From Promethearchaeota archaeon (lineage in GTDB: Archaea > Asgardarchaeota > Lokiarchaeia > Sigyniarchaeales > SOKP01): 64,000 nucleotides of DNA. The number at the start of each line of letters is the position of its first letter. Positions within the stretch are counted from its first letter, which is position 1. Where the stretch lies: contig JAUVXW010000005.1 of the NCBI GenBank assembly GCA_030603385.1, positions 1 through 64,000 of the forward strand, written 5' to 3'. This document shows positions 35,829 through 45,087 of this stretch, one piece after another. The notes beneath the pieces were generated by a model. It was not told where the DNA came from, ran no database searches, and saw only the letters and a program-made list of their open reading frames with translations. Position numbers and translations under genes: made by a program.

Positions 35829-36266
35829 TTTAAATCTTACTTTTCTTCTTTATTAATTACTAAGTTTTATATTCAATATAAACATGAATTTCCTGATTGG
35901 GGTTTTTTAACTAGGGACTTTATTAATGATGAAATACGTGAAAGAATAATATTTGGAGCTTTATTTGATCGTAAATTGTATTATAGTGTCGAAAAAGGCA
36001 ATCTAATTGAACTTGAATTAGAATTAACTCAAAATCATCCTTCAATACCTATTGAGATCATAAATTTGGGAAAACTAAACACTTTAGTTGTTTATATACA
36101 TGATATGGATACAATAATGCCTGATTTTGGAGTAATATTGGAATCACTAAATAATCTGACCATAGTTACAGACATCCCTTTAGAACAGATTGACATTCCT
36201 TTAGAAAATTTTCCAAGATTAACATTTAATATTGTAAAGAGAAAAATAGTATTGTTTGACAGATGA
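35829..36266 (+). pseudogene. LRR-like gene fragment, 5' truncated
   Basis: The frame is open from 35829 with protein-like sequence (FPDWGFLTRDFINDEIRERI), but no ATG in frame. The only start is a TTG at 35976, well inside the conserved-looking part. The rest (VEKGNLIELELEL, IPIEIINLGKLNTLVVYI) has leucine-rich-repeat spacing. Most likely the tail of a decayed LRR-containing gene; a short gene from TTG is the alternative. Confidence 0.4.
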
Positions 36267-36358
36267 TAATTCCAATTAGTCTAAGTCATTAGTATCTGTT
36301 AGATTACACAATCTATAGAATTAAAAAAAAAAAAAAAAAAATTAAACGAGGCATTCGC

Positions 36359-37780
36359 TTATTTTTTAGGCTTTTCTTCCATTGACTCTCTGATAGATGG
36401 GCTTAAGAAATCGTCTTCATTGGGCTTCTCTAAAATATCCAAAATATTATATTCTGTAATCATTTGAAGAACACCCATAACAACCATACCGTGATTGTAT
36501 TGATCATTAGCATCGTAAAGATTTCTCCAACAGAAGGGGCATTCGGTTGTTAAAATGTCCGCACCTACTGCATTCGCTTCATCACATCGAAGACTTGCGG
36601 TTCTGAGAGAAAATTCAGGATACCCTGCCCTCACACCTCCACCAGCTCCACAACACATACTATCAAGTTTTATGCGGTACATCTCTTTGAATACTATTCC
36701 TACATCTTCTTCAAGTTTTCTAAGAATTACACGTGGAACTTCATACCAATCATCAATCATTCTCTTAATTTTTCGGCTGTCCATCATTAGATTTTCTGAT
36801 TTCTCAATCATCTCTTGTTCCATATCAACTGCAAAATGTCTACCAGTGTGACAAGGATCATGATAAGTAACAACTTTACCTTTCAATTCTTTGTTAGGTT
36901 TGAATTTGATTTTCTCTTGTTGGACTAACCTTGCCACTAGTTCAAATGCATGTTGAGTTTTAAAAGGAAGTTCTTCGTCTTCAGCCATCCATTTTGGGTA
37001 ATCAATAGTAATAGTTCGATAACAACCAGCACAGCTGAAATACACCATTTCCATGTTTTTAAAAGCTTCAAGATTTTTCCTCATTAATCCCTGTGCTGTA
37101 TCAACTGCTCCTATCCTGAAAAATGGACTTCCACAACATACTTCGTCTGCAACTAGCGTGAAATTCATACCTAATTGTTCAAATAACTTAGCAGTCGTAA
37201 CAGCAACCTCTATTTGTCGATAACTCGCAGTACATCCGACATAATAAGCAATTTTCGCATCTTTATTGTCAATAAATTTTCCCAAGCCCGCATCTTTAGC
37301 CCATTTAAATCTATCAGCAGCAGCACCACCGTATGGGTTATTTCGCTCTTTCACTAGTTTGTCTACTAATTCGTGTTTTTCAATCATCGGTACTCCTGAT
37401 TCTATACAAGCTGCCCTTAAAGCTTCAATAATATCGACAGTACGAATTTTATTATCACATTGAGCTGAACATTGACCGCATGTAATACATGGTAAAAGAA
37501 CATCTCTAACTTCTTCAGTAATTTCTAAGTCACCAGTTAAGATACAACGAGCGATCCACATCTTACCTGCATTCCAAAAGGCTTCCCACCCATATTCAAT
37601 ACCAGCTGGACAAGCATCTATTATACCTTCATAAAGTACAGTTCCTTGTTTACCAGTAAACTCACCAATGCCTTCTCTATCAGGTTCACCACTGTAAGCA
37701 GATCTGCAAGCTTTACAGTGAATACATTTATAAATATCCATTTTAAGCTCTTCGAGCCTTTCCATTCCAGTTTTTGCCAT
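36359..37780 (-). CDS. HdrD/GlpC-like iron-sulfur electron-transfer subunit
   Basis: Cytoplasmic protein of 473 residues with two [4Fe-4S] Cys motifs in the N-terminal third (CIHCKAC near 19, CITCGQCSAQC near 98) and two CCG domains. The CCG hallmarks are CCGSP with CAGCYRT (near 216-252) and CCGAGGG with CPFC (near 379-415). It passes electrons from its FAD-oxidase partner to an unknown acceptor. A strong AGGAGGT lies at 37791-37798, about 11 bp before the ATG. The FAD-oxidase stop lies 21 bp upstream, so they are one operon. Confidence 0.9.
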   Translation of the reverse strand: MAKTGMERLEELKMDIYKCIHCKACRSAYSGEPDREGIGEFTGKQGTVLYEGIIDACPAGIEYGWEAFWNAGKMWIARCILTGDLEITEEVRDVLLPCITCGQCSAQCDNKIRTVDIIEALRAACIESGVPMIEKHELVDKLVKERNNPYGGAAADRFKWAKDAGLGKFIDNKDAKIAYYVGCTASYRQIEVAVTTAKLFEQLGMNFTLVADEVCCGSPFFRIGAVDTAQGLMRKNLEAFKNMEMVYFSCAGCYRTITIDYPKWMAEDEELPFKTQHAFELVARLVQQEKIKFKPNKELKGKVVTYHDPCHTGRHFAVDMEQEMIEKSENLMMDSRKIKRMIDDWYEVPRVILRKLEEDVGIVFKEMYRIKLDSMCCGAGGGVRAGYPEFSLRTASLRCDEANAVGADILTTECPFCWRNLYDANDQYNHGMVVMGVLQMITEYNILDILEKPNEDDFLSPSIRESMEEKPKK

Positions 37781-37790
37781 TTTTTTCTTT

Positions 37791-37798
37791 ACCTCCTT
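37791..37798 (-). promoter_or_regulatory. Strong Shine-Dalgarno between the paired oxidase genes
   Basis: AGGAGGT on the minus strand just after the FAD-oxidase stop at 37802 and before the ATG ending at 37780. It supports the start choice and independent loading of ribosomes on the second gene of the pair. Confidence 0.7.
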
Positions 37799-37801
37799 TA
37801 T

Positions 37802-39283
37802 TTATGGAAGAGCGAGTCTTCCTGGATGCATTATCATATTAGGATCTACCATTTTTTTAAACATTCGTAAGTATTTCCAGTACATTGCAGCTTGATAATA
37901 CGCTTGGATATGAATGTATGGATCTGGTCTATAATTCAACCAACCTTGTTTTAACGCATACTCAGTTGTCTCTCTATTCATATCTTGAACCTTCTCAAGG
38001 TTTTTGGGATCCATACTATCAAAACAAACGATAGGCATACATATGGCTTGTCTACATCGCTCAATAGAAGCAATCCACATTACTGGTGGAAATCCATATT
38101 TCTCCATAGCTTTAGTATACATCTCGGCGAAATGTGCGCATTCTGGCCACGGGACGTACCAAGTAATAAATAGGAAACCTGCTTCCCAGAAACTATATGG
38201 AATAGCAATTTTATTAGGTTTTTTCATCCTGCTTGCGATCTGTTTGGGATGGAGTTGTTGTTTTATAAGGGCATCAGGATCTTTTGCTCTTTTCTTAAAG
38301 TCCTCGGCCATTTTATCAATCCTGTTAGTTACATAATCCAATTCTTCTTGTGTCTGTGCCCAACACTCCCAATTCATCCACCACTGAGAGATTCCTATTT
38401 CTTTATAGAAAGCATAATCATGGGGGATTTTATCTTTGGGCCATCGTGCCATAACAAGGGGATAATTACCTCCTTGAACCATTACAGTGTTGTGAGCGAT
38501 ACCAAATTCTTGTTTAGCAATCTCAAGAGTTAGATCTTGCATATCATAAGGATTAGACATACCCCAAACAACTACAGTCTTATGCTTGGGGTGAGGATAT
38601 ATTTTCACGGCAACTTTAGTAACTACACCAAGCGAACCTTGAGATCCCATTAAGAACGACCACATGTCAGGTCCAAGACCATATTTATAAAATGGTTTCG
38701 CAGTTGGTAATGCCCAAGACCCAGTTCGCACAACATCACCATTAGGGAATACAACCTCCCCGCACATGAAGTTATCTCCTTGCGGTCCAACAGAGCTCGT
38801 GTAGAGTGAAAAACCTCTATCAATAGCATCACCCATAACAGTTGCTGCAGGTGGAGCACCATCAGGGATAGGAGGTGCCCAATCAGGATGGTGTTTATGC
38901 ATATAAGCCCAAAGTTCACCATTCGTGACCCCTGGCTCTACGATACAAAACCTGTTTTCTTCATCAATTTCAATAATTCGGTTCATTCTCCCTAAATCGA
39001 GCAGAACCCCTCCAGGTTTGATCGTCGGACATGCAAATCCACCCGATAATCCGCCGGAAACAGGGCTAACCGCAATCTTTTCTTGAGTGCAATATACTAA
39101 GATTTTACGTATCTCTTCTACATATTTTGGACGAACAACGATATCAGGAATTTGACTCTCTAAGCCCATGACAGACTTTGAAAGATAAGAGGCAGTAATT
39201 GCTTTGTTATTTGTAGCATATTCTTTACCGACAATTCCTATCATGGCTTGTAAATCCTTCTCATTTGGAAGTTTATAGCTCAT
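37802..39283 (-). CDS. FAD-linked oxidase, vanillyl-alcohol-oxidase type
   Basis: Flavoprotein with the PCMH/VAO FAD-binding domain (SGGLSGGFACPTIKPGG near residue 79, IVEPGVTNGELW, and the VVRTGSWALP...YGLGPD...GSLGVVTKVAVKIYP block near 190-230). The VVRTG...YGLGP...GSLGVVTK pattern recalls 4-cresol dehydrogenase/vanillyl alcohol oxidase, so an aromatic or 2-hydroxy acid substrate is likely. I chose the ATG at 39283, which has AAAAGG about 9 bases before it. A TTG at 39292 would add three residues. Partner of the HdrD-like gene downstream. Confidence 0.88.
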   Translation of the reverse strand: MSYKLPNEKDLQAMIGIVGKEYATNNKAITASYLSKSVMGLESQIPDIVVRPKYVEEIRKILVYCTQEKIAVSPVSGGLSGGFACPTIKPGGVLLDLGRMNRIIEIDEENRFCIVEPGVTNGELWAYMHKHHPDWAPPIPDGAPPAATVMGDAIDRGFSLYTSSVGPQGDNFMCGEVVFPNGDVVRTGSWALPTAKPFYKYGLGPDMWSFLMGSQGSLGVVTKVAVKIYPHPKHKTVVVWGMSNPYDMQDLTLEIAKQEFGIAHNTVMVQGGNYPLVMARWPKDKIPHDYAFYKEIGISQWWMNWECWAQTQEELDYVTNRIDKMAEDFKKRAKDPDALIKQQLHPKQIASRMKKPNKIAIPYSFWEAGFLFITWYVPWPECAHFAEMYTKAMEKYGFPPVMWIASIERCRQAICMPIVCFDSMDPKNLEKVQDMNRETTEYALKQGWLNYRPDPYIHIQAYYQAAMYWKYLRMFKKMVDPNMIMHPGRLALP

Positions 39284-39481
39284 AATTTCCAACCTTTTAA
39301 TTTATCTTCAATTTTTTGTTTTTTTATAAAATAATTTAATATTTTGGTAAATTAAGTACTGAATTTTAAATTTTCTTATATCTTTTTCATACTAAAGATG
39401 AATTCTCCTTATAGAGAATATGTATTACTTTTTAAAATGGATATATCTACTAAAATAAGGATATTTTATTAAAAATCTCAA

Positions 39482-40024
39482 TCAAATTTCTTGATCCAAT
39501 TGAATATGATTATAAATTTCGTTGAATTTAGAATCAATTAAAGATCTATCACGTCTTTTATCACATAGTAAAAATTCTCGAAATTCTTTATTATCTACTT
39601 CAATAAATTCCCAAAATTCTTCATAAATGTCTTTTAATGTTTTCTTTTTTAATATAATCTTCTGTGCTAATTCTCTGTCTTCTTCATTTCTAATATGATT
39701 TGATGATTTGGGGTGTAAAGTCCTATCAGCAGAAATTAGTTCTTTGCCTTCCTTTTCACTTTGATTAAATGCTTTAACTCCATTCCTTAATTTTTTTGAA
39801 TTTTCGTTATTTAATTCAAAATCTACTTTCTGATACCCACGAATTTGTAAATTCTTATCTACAAAAACCTGAAAATGATGGGGGCAAATCAATCCTTTAT
39901 GGATTGAAATTGTAGTCAAATGAGAGTTATTATTTAACTCTCTTTCTGGTACTCCAATAAGATCCTTCGTCTTACAAATTGGGCATATTATCTGAATTTT
40001 TTTGGTAGTAATTGGAACTAGCAT
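39482..40024 (-). CDS. Hypothetical protein with Cys/His cluster
   Basis: 180 residues. The N-terminal part has C14-P-I-C17 and a later CPHHFQVFVDK with RGYQKVDFEL, which looks like a small zinc-binding domain. The rest is charged and helical. No membrane segment. I do not recognise a named family; the N-terminal layout seems typical of small Asgard proteins. It diverges from the ACD alpha gene. Confidence 0.6.
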   Translation of the reverse strand: MLVPITTKKIQIICPICKTKDLIGVPERELNNNSHLTTISIHKGLICPHHFQVFVDKNLQIRGYQKVDFELNNENSKKLRNGVKAFNQSEKEGKELISADRTLHPKSSNHIRNEEDRELAQKIILKKKTLKDIYEEFWEFIEVDNKEFREFLLCDKRRDRSLIDSKFNEIYNHIQLDQEI

Positions 40025-40209
40025 TATATTGTTAGAATATAGATACTATTCACGTAGTTGATATTTATTTGAATCTAAATATTTAAACTCCAGAATTTCA
40101 TGACTATTAATTCAATATTGTCAAGATTTCATTGGATAACCCAATCTTTAAGTTCAAATCACAATTTTTTTTTATTATTATATTTTATTCAATTTAATCT
40201 TGATGAAGG

Positions 40210-41619
40210 TTGAGTAACATTTCAGAAATGGATGTTTTTTTTAATCCTAAGACCGTAGCAATAATAGGAGCATCAGAAAAACCAAAGTTTGGTATAGGAA
40301 CAACGACCTACCTTCTAAATTCTAAGTTTAAAACGTATCCAGTTAATATAAACAGTGATACAATTTTTGGTCATAAAGCTTATAAAAGTGTTAAAGATAT
40401 ACCAGATCGCATTGATTTAGCAATAATTATCGTTAGTAATGAATTTGTACTTCAATCCATAAAAGACTGTGTTGAAAAAGAAGTAAAAGGAATAATTATA
40501 GAATCAGCAGGATTTGCGGAAACAGGCACAGGAAAATACATAAAAATACAAAATAAAATCGAAACAATTGCAAAAGAATCAAAAATCCGAATTATAGGGC
40601 CAAATTGTATTGGAGTAACTAATTTTCATAACGAATTTACAACATCAGACATGGATTTTGAACAAGCAATAAAAGGTGATATTGCTGTCATAGCCCAATC
40701 GGGTGTATTAGGAAATGTTTTTATTGATTGGGCTAATAGTCAAGGGATTGGGTTTTCAAAATCAATGACTATTGGGAACAAAGTTGATGTTGACGAGGTT
40801 GATCTTTTAGAATATTTAAATACAGACCCCGAAACAAAAGTAATATCTCTTTACTTGGAAGGCACAAAAAGAGGTAAAGCACTAAAAGAAGCACTTGGAA
40901 AGATGACTAAACCGGTATTCATTCTTAAAAACGGGAGAAGTGACATCGGGACAAGAGCAGTTAAAAGTCATACTGGTTCAATAGCGGGGAATGATAAGAT
41001 TTATGATGCTCTTTTTAACCAATTCCCAAATGTCTTTAGAGTTGATAATTTTTATGAATTGTTTAATATTGCCCAAGTTTTTGCCACACAGCCTTTATTA
41101 AGAGGAGAAAATGTTGCAATTGTTACTGGCTCAGGAAGTTTAGGTGCTTTAGCTTGCGATGAAATTGAAAAGCAAGGTCTAAAGCTTGCTAATTTAGAAC
41201 AAACTACAATTGAAAAAATAAAATCTGTTATCCCAAATTGGGTATCAATAGGAGGAACCATTGATTTAGGACCTTCAATGTTTCAAACATTTATCCCTTC
41301 TATTAAGGCAATTTTCCAAGATAATAATGCCGACTGCATATTATATATTTTTTCAGTTCCAAGAGTACCACTCCAAAGAATGGCTTCATATGCTTTAGAA
41401 GGAATCAGAGCACAATTTACTGCTCTAAAACAATCTGCTGAAAAATTTAAGAAACCTTGTATTATTGTTTGTTTTGGCTCAAGATGGGTTTTTGACTTTG
41501 TAAGTGAAGCAGCAACACATTCTGAATTAAAATTAATTATTCCCATCATGACCAGAATAAATCAGGCGATAAAAGCCTTCAAAATGATGTATGAGTATGC
41601 AAAATCAGAAAAAAATTGA
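40210..41619 (+). CDS. ADP-forming acyl-CoA synthetase, alpha subunit
   Basis: Alpha subunit of the NDP-forming acetyl/acyl-CoA synthetase, which converts acyl-CoA + ADP + Pi to acid + ATP, the main archaeal route from acyl-CoA to ATP. CoA-binding domain: IIGASEKPKFGIGT near residue 18. Ligase domains follow, and the phosphohistidine is in KSHTGSIAG near residue 254. The C-terminal ligase region is present, but the beta subunit (ATP-grasp) is not adjacent. It starts at TTG 40210. 469 residues fits a stand-alone alpha subunit. Confidence 0.9.
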   Translation: MSNISEMDVFFNPKTVAIIGASEKPKFGIGTTTYLLNSKFKTYPVNINSDTIFGHKAYKSVKDIPDRIDLAIIIVSNEFVLQSIKDCVEKEVKGIIIESAGFAETGTGKYIKIQNKIETIAKESKIRIIGPNCIGVTNFHNEFTTSDMDFEQAIKGDIAVIAQSGVLGNVFIDWANSQGIGFSKSMTIGNKVDVDEVDLLEYLNTDPETKVISLYLEGTKRGKALKEALGKMTKPVFILKNGRSDIGTRAVKSHTGSIAGNDKIYDALFNQFPNVFRVDNFYELFNIAQVFATQPLLRGENVAIVTGSGSLGALACDEIEKQGLKLANLEQTTIEKIKSVIPNWVSIGGTIDLGPSMFQTFIPSIKAIFQDNNADCILYIFSVPRVPLQRMASYALEGIRAQFTALKQSAEKFKKPCIIVCFGSRWVFDFVSEAATHSELKLIIPIMTRINQAIKAFKMMYEYAKSEKN

Positions 41620-41751
41620 GTAATTTTACCATTCTTATTCTGTCTTATTTTAGATCTTCTTCTAGTGTTTAAATACTAAATCTAAAAATTGGACCCCATA
41701 TTTTTTTAATTTGATAAAAATCACATTTTAATTAAGAAAAAATAATAAAAT

Positions 41752-42270
41752 TTGAGTGATAAAGAAATGAGAGAAGTAAATATTTTTGGTGTACCATGGG
41801 AAGAAATTGTGAATTGGTATTTAGCTCAACCAATATACGGACAAATCCTAGTTTTGGTTGGTTTAGTCGCGCTATTAGCTTTAGCAGTAGTTATCTTATA
41901 TTACGTCATAAAGGGGGTCGCTTATTTAGTATATTATGTTCTTAAGGGAATATATTATCTTTTGAAAGGAATTGGACTGCTTTTTTATAAGATATGTGAA
42001 GGTTTATATTATGCAATTTCAGGAAAGTCAAAGCCTGAACCTGCTTCTGCTCAAGAACAACAAGCACCACCTCAAGTTGAAAAGGAACCAGAGCCAATTA
42101 TTCCTGTTCAAAGAACTTATCAAACAGTACATCCTGAAGTTGCTTTTTGTAGTGAATGTGGTAGTCAATTCTCAGAATCAATGGTTCAAACTTTATCTAG
42201 TAGAGGATTTGTTTATTGTATTCATTGTGGAAATGGTTTTCAAGTAAATTCAATGAAAATTGAATCCTAA
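41752..42270 (+). CDS. Membrane protein with C-terminal zinc ribbon
   Basis: 172 residues, TTG start. One long hydrophobic segment (about 31-52) leads to an aromatic-rich amphipathic stretch (YYVLKGIYYLLKGIG), then a Pro/Glu linker and a C-terminal zinc ribbon (CSECG ... CIHCG). Probably one or two membrane passes with the ribbon in the cytoplasm. Function unknown. It stands alone 130 bp after the ACD gene. Confidence 0.65.
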   Translation: MSDKEMREVNIFGVPWEEIVNWYLAQPIYGQILVLVGLVALLALAVVILYYVIKGVAYLVYYVLKGIYYLLKGIGLLFYKICEGLYYAISGKSKPEPASAQEQQAPPQVEKEPEPIIPVQRTYQTVHPEVAFCSECGSQFSESMVQTLSSRGFVYCIHCGNGFQVNSMKIES

Positions 42271-42357
42271 TAATTTTTTTATTTTCCTTTTTTTAAAGTT
42301 CAATAATTGATGAATAAACAAAATATAAAAAATTAAATGAAATATTAATTGTAGAAT

Positions 42358-43224
42358 TCAATTTAGAGCTTTTTCAAATAAGATAACTCCAAAACGATCA
42401 TCTTCAGGATACATAAACCCCATCTTTTTAATGAGATCGACTACATCGGGTTTACAAAATACCTCAAAAAGTTTTGGATCTTCAGATTCACTCTCTTTTT
42501 GAATCGTATATTGAATTAACTCGCGTGCTGCTTTAGGTTTTCCATAAGCGATCATCCACAATTCTTGTTCTGATGGAAGCTCATAATCATGAGATCTTCC
42601 AAATTCGGCTTTTTGTAAAATTGCCTCTTTATTGTATATCCAGGAGCCATGTTCATCAGATATATATTTTAATGGAATATAAGACCAGCCCATACAGACT
42701 TCATCTCCCGGACCGATATTAAATTCCTTAATTAGCTCTCTTACATCCTTTGCAGCAAGTTCTTCAACTTTAGGAGCAATTTTCTCAGGTAATTTTATAT
42801 CATTAGAATTTACCATAACAAGATCCATGCATTTTTTACGTTTAAAACCGTAAAATTTAGCCAAAGAAATTGATGCAAAATTGTCTGATGCTGTATCATA
42901 CTGAGCTATTTTAACCCCTATTTTAGTAGCATATTCTACTGCATGACCCAGCTGTAATTTACCAATACCTCGCCCTTGATAAGAGACTTTAATTCTTCCT
43001 CCTTCTAACCAAGCGATATCCTTATTGTATAACTTAACTCTTCCAAATCCTATTAATTCTGTTTTATCTTCATCTATAAAAGTTCCATAATTCATAGAAT
43101 TTTTATCTTGGAGCCATTCTTGGATAACATAAGGAATATAATCATCTCCTTCCCAAATATCTTTACTAATACCCTTTATAGCTGGTATATCTTCATTCTT
43201 TAATTCTCGAAAGTAAACTTTCAT
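42358..43224 (-). CDS. GNAT-family N-acetyltransferase
   Basis: Acyl-CoA-dependent N-acetyltransferase. The first 150 residues form the GNAT core (MKVYFRELKNEDIPAIKGI, strand 4, then the acetyl-CoA loop SYQGRGIGKLQLGHAVEYA near 84-102, and FASISLAKFYGF). A C-terminal region of about 140 residues is a second, degenerate GNAT-like or accessory domain. I chose the ATG at 43224; a TTG at 43251 would add nine residues. Substrate unknown. Confidence 0.85.
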   Translation of the reverse strand: MKVYFRELKNEDIPAIKGISKDIWEGDDYIPYVIQEWLQDKNSMNYGTFIDEDKTELIGFGRVKLYNKDIAWLEGGRIKVSYQGRGIGKLQLGHAVEYATKIGVKIAQYDTASDNFASISLAKFYGFKRKKCMDLVMVNSNDIKLPEKIAPKVEELAAKDVRELIKEFNIGPGDEVCMGWSYIPLKYISDEHGSWIYNKEAILQKAEFGRSHDYELPSEQELWMIAYGKPKAARELIQYTIQKESESEDPKLFEVFCKPDVVDLIKKMGFMYPEDDRFGVILFEKALN

Positions 43225-43410
43225 ACTAATTCTTTCAAAACAACTAATCAATGCTTATTATTAATTAAAAGAACACTGTAAAATTTATCATTTTTTAAAT
43301 TTCCTTGAGAATCTTATAATTAACCTTATCAAATAAAGGATTTATAAAAAGATTAAAATATGTGAGTGATAGTTTATATCTCACAACTATTTAAATAAAA
43401 GGTTAAGGAT

Positions 43411-44748
43411 ATGAAGAGTAAAATTTGGAAAATAATATTAGTATTCGTAATAATAATTAATCTTGCTCTTTTTGGGGTATTTTCGATTTCAAGAAACGAT
43501 AGCACTTCTTTACCACAAATTTCTAGTATTGGTGTAGATGGGATTATCACTGAAACTGAGTGGTCAAATGCAGATTGGAATATATCCTTTTATCTAGATG
43601 TTAATAATACAGCAGATTGGAATGGTAAAATTAATGTTGATGGAAACAACACTATGTACCTTGGACAAGATGGAAGTAATCTTTATATAGCACTTGATCT
43701 TTGGTGTGATAGATCTGATAACGGAACTGGAGAATGGGTTGGTGTATGGTTAAATACAAACAACAGGACATTCATTGGATATACAGAATGGATGGATTAT
43801 CTAAATGACGGTGTAGAATCTTTAGTTCATAATGTAGAAACAGACCAACCTTGGGATCCTTTTACTGATTATGTTGCTGCTTATGTTCAATATTTGGAAG
43901 ATGATAGTGCTTATACTTCCACATATGGAGAAACTGAAGGGACTTGGGGTAATTTCCAATATCCTTGGCGTGATGACTTCAATATAACTTCCGAATTAGT
44001 TGGATCAGATCACTTATATAGATTAGATTTTTCAATTGATATAGATGACTGGTTTCCTTATTTTGAAGTGTTTGATGTGCTTCAAGGAATGGAAGTTTGG
44101 GTAGCTACTAAATCAAATATTACTATAGATAATCATGACATCATTTTCTGGAATAATGATGGATCAATGCCCCCAATAACAGATAGTAATCAAGTTAAGC
44201 CCTTAAATACAGGAACTTCCTACCAAACGGATATAATTTTTTATGGGATGGGTAATTTAACTGCTGATCACATATTCAAATTTAGTTTATTTGGTAATCA
44301 TACAAATCCATTCATGATTAATTTAGATATACTGAACTTTAGGGTATTCTTGAATGAGAACAATTGGGCAGGACCTGTTGGAGCTCCTCTTTCATCAATC
44401 AAAAATTACCAGATTGAATGGGGCTTTGGACCAAGCCCAGGTAACTCAACCGATCATCGCATGTTTGAAATTTCAATCCCAAAAAGTGAACTTGAACATT
44501 ATAAGTCTAATAAAGAATTGGGTATTGTCGTAGGGGGTTATGGTACAATGGCAATTACTGGAACAAACTGGTGGTGCTTTGCAAAAATAGACTACGCCAT
44601 TCCATATTTGGAAAGTTCTCAATACAATTATTATGAAATGAAAGCCATTCCTTCCAAGGCAATTCCAGGATTCAATACTATCTTAATATTAGCTACTATA
44701 GGATTAATTTCAATAGTTCTTGTCAAAAAAAAGTTAAAAAAAATTTAG
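43411..44748 (+). CDS. Surface protein with CBM9/DOMON-like domain and PGF-type C-terminus
   Basis: 445 residues. Signal peptide (about 6-24), then a beta-rich extracellular region with a carbohydrate-binding-module-9-like pattern (IGVDGIITETEWSNADW near 40, and LGQDGSNLYIALDLW near 83), many Asn-x-Ser/Thr sites, and a C-terminal IPGFNT followed by a membrane helix and a basic KKKLKK tail. The PGF + helix + basic tail matches archaeosortase-type sorting signals, but I see no sortase gene here. Binding of sugars or haem/redox cofactors is possible. Confidence 0.78.
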   Translation: MKSKIWKIILVFVIIINLALFGVFSISRNDSTSLPQISSIGVDGIITETEWSNADWNISFYLDVNNTADWNGKINVDGNNTMYLGQDGSNLYIALDLWCDRSDNGTGEWVGVWLNTNNRTFIGYTEWMDYLNDGVESLVHNVETDQPWDPFTDYVAAYVQYLEDDSAYTSTYGETEGTWGNFQYPWRDDFNITSELVGSDHLYRLDFSIDIDDWFPYFEVFDVLQGMEVWVATKSNITIDNHDIIFWNNDGSMPPITDSNQVKPLNTGTSYQTDIIFYGMGNLTADHIFKFSLFGNHTNPFMINLDILNFRVFLNENNWAGPVGAPLSSIKNYQIEWGFGPSPGNSTDHRMFEISIPKSELEHYKSNKELGIVVGGYGTMAITGTNWWCFAKIDYAIPYLESSQYNYYEMKAIPSKAIPGFNTILILATIGLISIVLVKKKLKKI

Positions 44749-45087
44749 TTTTAAAATCTCTTTTTTTTTTCTATTTTAAGATTGTAATTTGATCAAATTG
44801 GAAATTATAATTTAAATGAAATTTATTTAAATGCCATTTTTGTATTTTATTAGATTATAGAATAAGGTTAGGAAAATTCCATCTTACCTATAAACAATCT
44901 CCTTACATCAACCACATTTTTGGAATTTTTTGCCTTTTCTTTCTTATTTTCTTAGCTTTCTACTTATACAAAATTGTAGATTTATCCATAAAATTAAGGA
45001 TAATTATTATTAAATATCCTAATGTCTTACATTATAATTATCGAATTTTTTAATCTATAGGAAGAGTTTTCATGAAAGTGATCAAAA
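44749..45087. other. Intergenic spacer, T-tract only
   Basis: AT-rich 339-bp spacer. A run of ten T (44761-44770) right after the surface-protein stop is a likely transcription terminator. The rest holds only AT-rich sequence suited to the promoter of the acyl-CoA synthetase at 45088. No gene, repeat or tRNA seen. Confidence 0.5.

Noticed and set aside
36323..36340. Run of 18 A near 36.3 kb as a functional signal
   Set aside because: On the minus strand it is a T-run just after the HdrD-like gene and may aid termination, but a homopolymer in an AT-rich spacer gives no further evidence.
38004..38533. Overlapping open frames opposite the VAO-like oxidase
   Set aside because: They are shadows of the well-supported oxidase reading frame and show no family signal.
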